Origin: Loxodes magnus
Lineage: Eukaryota; Ciliophora; Karyorelictea; Loxodida; Loxodidae
DNA: 64,000 bases
Assembly (NCBI GenBank): GCA_946699065.1
Contig: CAMPDV010001576.1
Coordinates: 1 to 64,000 of the forward strand
Reading direction: 5' to 3'
Shown here: piece after piece, positions 1 through 11,200 of the stretch
Position numbering within the stretch: the stretch's first letter is position 1
How the letters are laid out: each line of letters starts with the position of its first letter
The notes under the pieces: model-generated
Database searches by the model: none
What the model was told of the DNA's origin: nothing
Seen by the model: only the letters and a program-made list of their open reading frames with translations
Program-made: the position numbers and the translations under genes

Positions 1-3000
1 GTTTAAGTGAGTTTAAGTAATTCATAGAAAAGAAGTCGAAGAGAAAAAAATGTAAGTGAGAGAGGATTAAGTGTGTGATTGTTTTTTTATAAAAAGAAAG
101 TAAAATAAAAAAGGATGAAAATGGTATTTAAAGGAAAAGTAGGTTTAAGTGAGTTTAAGTAATTCATAGAAAAGAAGTCGAAGAGAAAAAAATGTAAGTG
201 AGAGAGGATTAAGTGTGTGATTGTTTTTTTATAAAAAGAAAGTAAAATAAAAAAAGGATGAAAATGGTATTTAAAGGAAAAGTAGGTTTAAGTGAGTTTA
301 AGTAATTCATAGAAAAGAAGTCGAAGAGAAAAAAATGTAAGTGAGAGAGGATTAAGGTTGTGATTGTTTTTTTATAAAAAGAAAGTAAAATAAAAAAAGG
401 ATGAAAATGGTATTTAAAGGAAAAGTAGGTTTAAGTGAGTTTAAGTAATTCATAGAAAAGAAGTCGAAGAGAAAAAAATGTAAGTGAGAGAGGATTAAGT
501 GTGTGATTGTTTTTTTATAAAAAGAAAGTAAAATAAAAAAAGGATGAAAATGGTATTTAAAGGAAAAGTAGGTTTAAGTGAGTTTAAGTAATTCATAGAA
601 AAGAAGTCGAAGAGAAAAAAATGTAAGTGAGAGAGGATTAAGTGTGTGATTGTTTTTTTATAAAAAGAAAGTAAAATAAAAAAAGGATGAAAATAAGTAG
701 TTAAAGGAAAAGTAGGTTTAAGTGAGTTTAAGTAATTCATAGAAAAGAAGTCGAAGAGAAAAAAATGTAAGTGAGAGAGGATTAAGTGTGTGATTGTTTT
801 TTTATAAAAAGAAAGTAAAATAAAAAAGGATGAAAATGGTATTTAAAGGAAAAGTAGGTTTAAGTGAGTTTAAGTAATTCATAGAAAAGAAGTCGAAGAG
901 AAAAAAATGTAAGTGAGAGAGGATTAAGTGTGTGATTGTTTTTTTATAAAAAGAAAGTAAAATAAAAAAGGATGAAAATGGTATTTAAAGGAAAAGTAGG
1001 TTTAAGTGAGTTTAAGTAATTCATAGAAAAGAAGTCGAAGAGAAAAAAATGTAAGTGAGAGAGGATTAAGTGTGTGATTGTTTTTTTATAAAAAGAAAGT
1101 AAAATAAAAAAAGGATGAAAATGGTATTTAAAGGAAAAGTAGGTTTAAGTGAGTTTAAGTAATTCATAGAAAAGAAGTCGAAGAGAAAAAAATGTAAGTG
1201 AGAGAGGATTAAGTGTGTGATTGTTTTTTTATAAAAAGAAAGTAAATAAAAAAAGGATGAAAATGGTATTTAAAGGAAAAGTAGGTTTAAGTGAGTTTAA
1301 GTAATTCATAGAAAAGAAGTCGAAGAGAAAAAAATGTAAGTGAGAGAGGATTAAGTGTGTGATTGTTTTTTTATAAAAAGAAAGTAAAATAAAAAAAGGA
1401 TGAAAATGGTATTTAAAGGAAAAGTAGGTTTAAGTGAGTTTAAGTAATTCATAGAAAAGAAGTCGAAGAGAAAAAAATGTAAGTGAGAGAGGATTAAGTG
1501 TGTGATTGTTTTTTTATAAAAAGAAAGTAAAATAAAAAAGGATGAAAATGGTATTTAAAGGAAAAGTAGGTTTAAGTGAGTTTAAGTAATTCATAGAAAA
1601 GAAGTCGAAGAGAAAAAAATGTAAGTGAGAGAGGATTAAGTGTGTGATTGTTTTTTTATAAAAAGAAAGTAAAATAAAAAAAGGATGAAAATAAGTAGCT
1701 AAAGGAAAAGTAGGTTTAAGTGAGTTTAAGTAATTCATAGAAAAGAAGTCGAAGAGAAAAAAATGTAAGTGAGAGAGGATTAAGTGTGTGATTGTTTTTT
1801 TATAAAAAGAAAGTAAAATAAAAAAAGGATGAAAATGGTATTTAAAGGAAAAGTAGGTTTAAGTGAGTTTAAGTAATTCATAGAAAAGAAGTCGAAGAGA
1901 AAAAAATGTAAGTGAGAGAGGATTAAGTGTGTGATTGTTTTTTTATAAAAAGAAAGTAAAATAAAAAAAGGATGAAAATGGTATTTAAAGGAAAAGTAGG
2001 TTTAAGTGAGTTTAAGTAATTCATAGAAAAGAAGTCGAAGAGAAAAAAATGTAAGTGAGAGAGGATTAAGTGTGTGATTGTTTTTTTATAAAAAGAAAGT
2101 AAAATAAAAAAGGATGAAAATGGTATTTAAAGGAAAAGTAGGTTTAAGTGAGTTTAAGTAATTCATAGAAAAGAAGTCGAAGAGAAAAAAATGTAAGTGA
2201 GAGAGGATTAAGTGTGTGATTGTTTTTTTATAAAAAGAAAGTAAAATAAAAAAAGGATGAAAATAAGTAGCTAAAGGAAAAGTAGGTTTAAGTGAGTTTA
2301 AGTAATTCATAGAAAAGAAGTCGAAGAGAAAAAAATGTAAGTGAGAGAGGATTAAGTGTGTGATTGTTTTTTTATAAAAAGAAAGTAAAATAAAAAAAGG
2401 ATGAAAATGGTATTTAAAGGAAAAGTAGGTTTAAGTGAGTTTAAGTAATTCATAGAAAAGAAGTCGAAGAGAAAAAAATGTAAGTGAGAGAGGATTAAGT
2501 GTGTGATTGTTTTTTTATAAAAAGAAAGTAAAATAAAAAAAGGATGAAAATGGTATTTAAAGGAAAAGTAGGTTTAAGTGAGTTTAAGTAATTCATAGAA
2601 AAGAAGTCGAAGAGAAAAAAATGTAAGTGAGAGAGGATTAAGTGTGTGATTGTTTTTTTATAAAAAGAAAGTAAAATAAAAAAAGGATGAAAATGGTATT
2701 TAAAGGAAAAGTAGGTTTAAGTGAGTTTAAGTAATTCATAGAAAAGAAGTCGAAGAGAAAAAAATGTAAGTGAGAGAGGATTAAGTGTGTGATTGTTTTT
2801 TTATAAAAAGAAAGTAAAATAAAAAAAGGATGAAAATGGTATTTAAAGGAAAAGTAGGTTTAAGTGAGTTTAAGTAATTCATAGAAAAGAAGTCGAAGAG
2901 AAAAAAATGTAAGTGAGAGAGGATTAAGTGTGTGATTGTTTTTTTATAAAAAGAAAGTAAAATAAAAAAAGGATGAAAATGGTATTTAAAGGAAAAGTAG

Positions 3001-5200
3001 GTTTAAGTGAGTTTAAGTAATTCATAGAAAAGAAGTCGAAGAGAAAAAAATGTAAGTGAGAGAGGATTAAGTGTGTGATTGTTTTTTTATAAAAAGAAAG
3101 TAAAATAAAAAAAGGATGAAAATGGTATTTAAAGGAAAAGTAGGTTTAAGTGAGTTTAAGTAATTCATAGAAAAGAAGTCGAAGAGAAAAAAATGTAAGT
3201 GAGAGAGGATTAAGTGTGTGATTGTTTTTTTATAAAAAGAAAGTAAAATAAAAAAAGGATGAAAATGGTATTTAAAGGAAAAGTAGGTTTAAGTGAGTTT
3301 AAGTAATTCATAGAAAAGAAGTCGAAGAGAAAAAAATGTAAGTGAGAGAGGATTAAGTGTGTGATTGTTTTTTTATAAAAAGAAAGTAAAATAAAAAAAG
3401 GATGAAAATGGTATTTAAAGGAAAAGTAGGTTTAAGTGAGTTTAAGTAATTCATAGAAAAGAAGTCGAAGAGAAAAAAATGTAAGTGAGAGAGGATTAAG
3501 TGTGTGATTGTTTTTTTATAAAAAGAAAGTAAAATAAAAAAAGGATGAAAATGGTATTTAAAGGAAAAGTAGGTTTAAGTGAGTTTAAGTAATTCATAGA
3601 AAAGAAGTCGAAGAGAAAAAAATGTAAGTGAGAGAGGATTAAGTGTGTGATTGTTTTTTTATAAAAAGAAAGTAAAATAAAAAAAGGATGAAAATGGTAT
3701 TTAAAGGAAAAGTAGGTTTAAGTGAGTTTAAGTAATTCATAGAAAAGAAGTCGAAGAGAAAAAAATGTAAGTGAGAGAGGATTAAGTGTGTGATTGTTTT
3801 TTTATAAAAAGAAAGTAAAATAAAAAAAGGATGAAAATGGTATTTAAAGGAAAAGTAGGTTTAAGTGAGTTTAAGTAATTCATAGAAAAGAAGTCGAAGA
3901 GAAAAAAATGTAAGTGAGAGAGGATTAAGTGTGTGATTGTTTTTTTATAAAAAGAAAGTAAAATAAAAAAAGGATGAAAATGGTATTTAAAGGAAAAGTA
4001 GGTTTAAGTGAGTTTAAGTAATTCATAGAAAAGAAGTCGAAGAGAAAAAAATGTAAGTGAGAGAGGATTAAGTGTGTGATTGTTTTTTTATAAAAAGAAA
4101 GTAAAATAAAAAAAGGATGAAAATGGTATTTAAAGGAAAAGTAGGTTTAAGTGAGTTTAAGTAATTCATAGAAAAGAAGTCGAAGAGAAAAAAATGTAAG
4201 TGAGAGAGGATTAAGTGTGTGATTGTTTTTTTATAAAAAGAAAGTAAAATAAAAAAAGGATGAAAATAAGTAGTTAAAGGAAAAGTAGGTTTAAGTGAGT
4301 TTAAGTAATTCATAGAAAAGAAGTCGAAGAGAAAAAAATGTAAGTGAGAGAGGATTAAGTGTGTGATTGTTTTTTTATAAAAAGAAAGTAAAATAAAAAA
4401 AGGATGAAAATGGTATTTAAAGGAAAAGTAGGTTTAAGTGAGTTTAAGTAATTCATAGAAAAGAAGTCGAAGAGAAAAAAATGTAAGTGAGAGAGGATTA
4501 AGTGTGTGATTGTTTTTTTATAAAAAGAAAGTAAAATAAAAAAAGGATGAAAATGGTATTTAAAGGAAAAGTAGGTTTAAGTGAGTTTAAGTAATTCATA
4601 GAAAAGAAGTCGAAGAGAAAAAAATGTAAGTGAGAGAGGATTAAGTGTGTGATTGTTTTTTTATAAAAAGAAAGTAAAATAAAAAAAGGATGAAAATGGT
4701 ATTTAAAGGAAAAGTAGGTTTAAGTGAGTTTAAGTAATTCATAGAAAAGAAGTCGAAGAGAAAAAAATGTAAGTGAGAGAGGATTAAGTGTGTGATTGTT
4801 TTTTTATAAAAAGAAAGTAAAATAAAAAAAGGATGAAAATGGTATTTAAAGGAAAAGTAGGTTTAAGTGAGTTTAAGTAATTCATAGAAAAGAAGTCGAA
4901 GAGAAAAAAATGTAAGTGAGAGAGGATTAAGTGTGTGATTGTTTTTTTATAAAAAGAAAGTAAAATAAAAAAAGGATGAAAATGGTATTTAAAGGAAAAG
5001 TAGGTTTAAGTGAGTTTAAGTAATTCATAGAAAAGAAGTCGAAGAGAAAAAAATGTAAGTGAGAGAGGATTAAGTGTGTGATTGTTTTTTTATAAAAAGA
5101 AAGTAAAATAAAAAAAGGATGAAAATGGTATTTAAAGGAAAAGTAGGTTTAAGTGAGTTTAAGTAATTCATAGAAAAGAAGTCGAAGAGAAAAAAATGTA
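1..5200. repeat. Most homogeneous part of the array, 143-bp class
   Basis: About 36 units, nearly all of the GTGTGTG plus GGTATTTAAAGG type. Exceptions are few: one GGTTGTG unit near 354, AAGTAGTTAAAGG units near 693 and 4,267, and AAGTAGCTAAAGG units near 1,693 and 2,265. The last two share a private C and lie 572 bp (four units) apart, so they are copies of one event. Such low diversity indicates recent homogenisation or amplification, and the youngest part of the array may lie further left, outside the window. Confidence 0.85.
143..285 (+). repeat. Reference 143-bp satellite unit and its internal anatomy
   Basis: This copy matches the commonest form in the array and serves as a reference. 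By hand count it has 68 A, 39 T, 34 G and only 2 C. Unit positions 1-20 are an imperfect 10-bp direct repeat (GTTTAAGTGA, GTTTAAGTAA). TAAGT occurs four times, at unit positions 4, 14, 53 and 68. Positions 84-95 form a perfect 12-bp palindrome, TTTTTATAAAAA. The single TCGA, at positions 36-39, contains one of the two C residues. Common variable sites are GTGTGTG/GGTTGTG (71-77), GGTATT/AAGTAGT/AATTAAT (about 123-129), GTGAG/ATGAG/GAGATT (near 7-13), CGAAGAG/CGAGGAG, and AAAAAGG/AAATGG/AAAAAAA before ATGAAAA. On the + strand TGA occurs in all three frames of each unit, so it is not coding on that strand in any usual code. Confidence 0.95.
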
Positions 5201-8200
5201 AGTGAGAGAGGATTAAGTGTGTGATTGTTTTTTTATAAAAAGAAAGTAAAATAAAAAAAGAATGAAAATGGTATTTAAAGGAAAAGTAGGTTTAAGTGAG
5301 TTTAAGTAATTCATAGAAAAGAAGTCGAAGAGAAAAAAATGTAAGTGAGAGAGGATTAAGTGTGTGATTGTTTTTTTATAAAAAGAAAGTAAAATAAAAA
5401 AAGGATGAAAATAAGTAGTTAAAGGAAAAGTAGGTTTAAGTGAGTTTAAGTAATTCATAGAAAAGAAGTCGAAGAGAAAAAAATGTAAGTGAGAGAGGAT
5501 TAAGTGTGTGATTGTTTTTTTATAAAAAGAAAGTAAAATAAAAAAAGGATGAAAATGGTATTTAAAGGAAAAGTAGGTTTAAGTGAGTTTAAGTAATTCA
5601 TAGAAAAGAAGTCGAAGAGAAAAAAATGTAAGTGAGAGAGGATTAAGGTTGTGATTGTTTTTTTATAAAAAGAAAGTAAAATAAAAAAAGGATGAAAATG
5701 GTATTTAAAGGAAAAGTAGGTTTAAGTGAGTTTAAGTAATTCATAGAAAAGAAGTCGAAGAGAAAAGAATGTAAGTGAGAGAGGATTAAGTGTGTGATTG
5801 TTTTTTTATAAAAAGAAAGTAAAATAAAAAAAGGATGAAAATGGTATTTAAAGGAAAAGTAGGTTTAAGTGAGTTTAAGTAATTCATAGAAAAGAAGTCG
5901 AAGAGAAAAAAATGTAAGTGAGAGAGGATTAAGTGTGTGATTGTTTTTTTATAAAAAGAAAGTAAAATAAAAAAAGGATGAAAATAAGTAGTTAAAGGAA
6001 AAGTAGGTTTAAGTGAGTTTAAGTAATTCATAGAAAAGAAGTCGAAGAGAAAAAAATGTAAGTGAGAGAGGATTAAGTGTGTGATTGTTTTTTTATAAAA
6101 AGAAAGTAAAATAAAAAAAGGATGAAAATGATTAATTAAAGGAAAAGTAGGTTTAAGTGAGTTTAAGTAATTCATAGAAAAGAAGTCGAAGAGAAAAAAA
6201 TGTAAGTGAGAGAGGATTAAGTGTGTGATTGTTTTTTTATAAAAAGAAAGTAAAATAAAAAAAGGATGAAAATGGTATTTAAAGGAAAAGTAGGTTTAAG
6301 TGAGTTTAAGTAATTCATAGAAAAGAAGTCGAAGAGAAAAAAATGTAAGTGAGAGAGGATTAAGTGTGTGATTGTTTTTTTATAAAAAGAAAGTAAAATA
6401 AAAAAAGGATGAAAATGGTATTTAAAGGAAAAGTAGGTTTAAGTGAGTTTAAGTAATTCATAGAAAAGAAGTCGAAGAGAAAAAAATGTAAGTGAGAGAG
6501 GATTAAGTGTGTGATTGTTTTTTTATAAAAAGAAAGTAAAATAAAAAAAGGATGAAAATGGTATTTAAAGGAAAAGTAGGTTTAAGTGAGTTTAAGTAAT
6601 TCATAGAAAAGAAGTCGAAGAGAAAAAAATGTAAGTGAGAGAGGATTAAGTGTGTGATTGTTTTTTTATAAAAAGAAAGTAAAATAAAAAAAGGATGAAA
6701 ATGGTATTTAAAGGAAAAGTAGGTTTAAGTGAGTTTAAGTAATTCATAGAAAAGAAGTCGAAGAGAAAAGAATGTAAGTGAGAGAGGATTAAGTGTGTGA
6801 TTGTTTTTTTATAAAAAGAAAGTAAAATAAAAAAAGGATGAAAATGGTATTTAAAGGAAAAGTAGGTTTAAGTGAGTTTAAGTAATTCATAGAAAAGAAG
6901 TCGAAGAGAAAAAAATGTAAGTGAGAGAGGATTAAGGTTGTGATTGTTTTTTTATAAAAAGAAAGTAAAATAAAAAAAGGATGAAAATAAGTAGTTAAAG
7001 GAAAAGTAGGTTTAAGTGAGTTTAAGTAATTCATAGAAAAGAAGTCGAAGAGAAAAAAATGTAAGTGAGAGAGGATTAAGTGTGTGATTGTTTTTTTATA
7101 AAAAGAAAGTAAAATAAAAAAAGGATGAAAATGGTATTTAAAGGAAAAGTAGGTTTAAGTGAGTTTAAGTAATTCATAGAAAAGAAGTCGAAGAGAAAAA
7201 AATGTAAGTGAGAGAGGATTAAGGTTGTGATTGTTTTTTTATAAAAAGAAAGTAAAATAAAAAAAGGATGAAAATGGTATTTAAAGGAAAAGTAGGTTTA
7301 AGTGAGTTTAAGTAATTCATAGAAAAGAAGTCGAAGAGAAAAAAATGTAAGTGAGAGAGGATTAAGTGTGTGATTGTTTTTTTATAAAAAGAAAGTAAAA
7401 TAAAAAAAGGATGAAAATGGTATTTAAAGGAAAAGTAGGTTTAAGTGAGTTTAAGTAATTCATAGAAAAGAAGTCGAAGAGAAAAAAATGTAAGTGAGAG
7501 AGGATTAAGTGTGTGATTGTTTTTTTATAAAAAGAAAGTAAAATAAAAAAAGGATGAAAATGGTATTTAAAGGAAAAGTAGGTTTAAGTGAGTTTAAGTA
7601 ATTCATAGAAAAGAAGTCGAAGAGAAAAAAATGTAAGTGAGAGAGGATTAAGTGTGTGATTGTTTTTTTATAAAAAGAAAGTAAAATAAAAAATGGATGA
7701 AAATGGTATTTAAAGGAAAAGTAGGTTTAAGTGAGTTTAAGTAATTCATAGAAAAGAAGTCGAAGAGAAAAAAATGTGAGTGAGAGAGGATTAAGTGTGT
7801 GATTGTTTTTTTATAAAAAGAAAGTAAAATAAAAAAAGGATGAAAATGGTATTTAAAGGAAAAGTAGGTTTAAGTGAGTTTAAGTAATTCATAGAAAAGA
7901 AGTCGAAGAGAAAAAAATGTAAGTGAGAGAGGATTAAGGTTGTGATTGTTTTTTTATAAAAAGAAAGTAAAATAAAAAAAGGATGAAAATAAGTAGTTAA
8001 AGGAAAAGTAGGTTTAAGTGAGTTTAAGTAATTCATAGAAAAGAAGTCGAAGAGAAAAAAATGTGAGTGAGAGAGGATTAAGTGTGTGATTGTTTTTTTA
8101 TAAAAAGAAAGTAAAATAAAAAAAGGATGAAAATGGTATTTAAAGGAAAAGTAGGTTTAAGTGAGTTTAAGTAATTCATAGAAAAGAAGTCGAAGAGAAA

Positions 8201-11200
8201 AAAATGTAAGTGAGAGAGGATTAAGTGTGTGATTGTTTTTTTATAAAAAGAAAGTAAAATAAAAAAAGGATGAAAATGGTATTTAAAAGAAAAGTAGGTT
8301 TAAGTGAGTTTAAGTAATTCATAGAAAAGAAGTCGAAGAGAAAAAAATGTGAGTGAGAGAGGATTAAGTGTGTGATTGTTTTTTTATAAAAAGAAAGTAA
8401 AATAAAAAAAGGATGAAAATGGTATTTAAAGGAAAAGTAGGTTTAAGTGAGTTTAAGTAATTCATAGAAAAGAAGTCGAAGAGAAAAAAATGTAAGTGAG
8501 AGAGGATTAAGGTTGTGATTGTTTTTTTATAAAAAGAAAGTAAAATAAAAAAAGGATGAAAATGGTATTTAAAGGAAAAGTAGGTTTAAGTGAGTTTAAG
8601 TAATTCATAGAAAAGAAGTCGAAGAGAAAAGAATGTAAGTGAGAGAGGATTAAGTGTGTGATTGTTTTTTTATAAAAAGAAAGTAAAATAAAAAAAGGAT
8701 GAAAATGGTATTTAAAGGAAAAGTAGGTTTAAGTGAGTTTAAGTAATTCATAGAAAAGAAGTCGAAGAGAAAAAAATGTAAGTGAGAGAGGATTAAGGTT
8801 GTGATTGTTTTTTTATAAAAAGAAAGTAAAATAAAAAAAGGATGAAAATAAGTAGTTAAAGGAAAAGTAGGTTTAAGTGAGTTTAAGTAATTCATAGAAA
8901 AGAAGTCGAAGAGAAAAAAATGTGAGTGAGAGAGGATTAAGTGTGTGATTGTTTTTTTATAAAAAGAAAGTAAAATAAAAAAAGGATGAAAATGATTAAT
9001 TAAAGGAAAAGTAGGTTTAAGTGAGTTTAAGTAATTCATAGAAAAGAAGTCGAAGAGAAAAAAATGTAAGTGAGAGAGGATTAAGTGTGTGATTGTTTTT
9101 TTATAAAAAGAAAGTAAAATAAAAAAAGGATGAAAATGGTATTTAAAGGAAAAGTAGGTTTAAGTGAGTTTAAGTAATTCATAGAAAAGAAGTCGAAGAG
9201 AAAAAAATGTAAGTGAGAGAGGATTAAGTGTGTGATTGTTTTTTTATAAAAAGAAAGTAAAATAAAAAAAGGATGAAAATAAGTAGTTAAAGGAAAAGTA
9301 GGTTTAAGTGAGTTTTAGTAATTCATAGAAAAGAAGTCGAAGAGAAAAAAATGTAAGTGAGAGAGGATTAAGTGTGTGATTGTTTTTTTATAAAAAGAAA
9401 GTAAAATAAAAAAAGGATGAAAATGGTATTTAAAGGAAAAGTAGGTTTAAATGAGTTTAAGTAATTCATAGAAAAGAAGTCGAAGAGAAAAAAATGTAAG
9501 TGAGAGAGGATTAAGTGTGTGATTGTTTTTTTATAAAAAGAAAGTAAAATAAAAAAAGGATGAAAATGGTATTTAAAGGAAAAGTAGGTTTAAGTGAGTT
9601 TAAGTAATTCATAGAAAAGAAGTCGAAGAGAAAAGAATGTAAGTGAGAGAGGATTAAGTGTGTGATTGTTTTTTTATAAAAAGAAAGTAAAATAAAAAAA
9701 GGATGAAAATGGTATTTAAAGGAAAAGTAGGTTTAAGTGAGTTTAAGTAATTCATAGAAAAGAAGTCGAAGAGAAAAAAATGTAAGTGAGAGAGGATTAA
9801 GGTTGTGATTGTTTTTTTATAAAAAGAAAGTAAAATAAAAAAAGGATGAAAATGGTATTTAAAGGAAAAGTAGGTTTAAGTGAGTTTAAGTAATTCATAG
9901 AAAAGAAGTCGAAGAGAAAAAAATGTAAGTGAGAGAGGATTAAGTGTGTGATTGTTTTTTTATAAAAAGAAAGTAAAATAAAAAAAGGATGAAAACGGTA
10001 TTTAAAGGAAAAGTAGGTTTAAGTGAGTTTAAGTAATTCATAGAAAAGAAGTCGAAGAGAAAAAAATGTAAGTGAGAGAGGATTAAGTGTGTGATTGTTT
10101 TTTTATAAAAAGAAAGTAAAATAAAAAAAGGATGAAAATGGTATTTAAAGGAAAAGTAGGTTTAAGTGAGTTTAAGTAATTCATAGAAAAGAAGTCGAAG
10201 AGAAAAAAATGTAAGTGAGAGAGGATTAAGGTTGTGATTGTTTTTTTATAAAAAGAAAGTAAAATAAAAAAAGGATGAAAATGGTATTTAAAGGAAAAGT
10301 AGGTTTAAATGAGTTTAAGTAATTCATAGAAAAGAAGTCGAAGAGAAAAAAATGTAAGTGAGAGAGGATTAAGTGTGTGATTGTTTTTTTATAAAAAGAA
10401 AGTAAAATAAAAAAAGGATGAAAATAAGTAATTAAAGGAAAAGTAGGTTTAAGTGAGTTTAAGTAATTCATAGAAAAGAAGTCGAAGAGAAAAAAATGTA
10501 AGTGAGAGAGGATTAAGTGTGTGATTGTTTTTTTATAAAAAGAAAGTAAAATAAAAAAAGGATGAAAATAAGTAGTTAAAGGAAAAGTAGGTTTAAGTGA
10601 GTTTAAGTAATTCATAGAAAAGAAGTCGAAGAGAAAAAAATGTTAGTGAGAGAGGATTAAGTGTGTGATTGTTTTTTTATAAAAAGAAAGTAAAATAAAA
10701 AAAGGATGAAAATGGTATTTAAAGGAAAAGTAGGTTTAAGTGAGTTTAAGTAATTCATAGAAAAGAAGTCGAAGAGAAAAAAATGTAAGTGAGAGAGGAT
10801 TAAGTGTGTGATTGTTTTTTTATAAAAAGAAAGTAAAATAAAAAAAGGATGAAAATGGTATTTAAAGGAAAAGTAGGTTTAAGTGAGTTTAAGTAATTCA
10901 TAGAAAAGAAGTCGAAGAGAAAAAAATGTAAGTGAGAGAGGATTAAGGTTGTGATTGTTTTTTTATAAAAAGAAAGTAAAATAAAAAAAGGATGAAAATG
11001 GTAATTAAAGGAAAAGTAGGTTTAAGTGAGTTTAAGTAATTCATAGAAAAGAAGTCGAAGAGAAAAAAATGTAAGTGAGAGAGGATTAAGTGTGTGATTG
11101 TTTTTTTATAAAAAGAAAGTAAAATAAAAAAAGGATGAAAATGGTATTTAAAGGAAAAGTAGGTTTAAGTGAGTTTAAGTAATTCATAGAAAAGAAGTCG

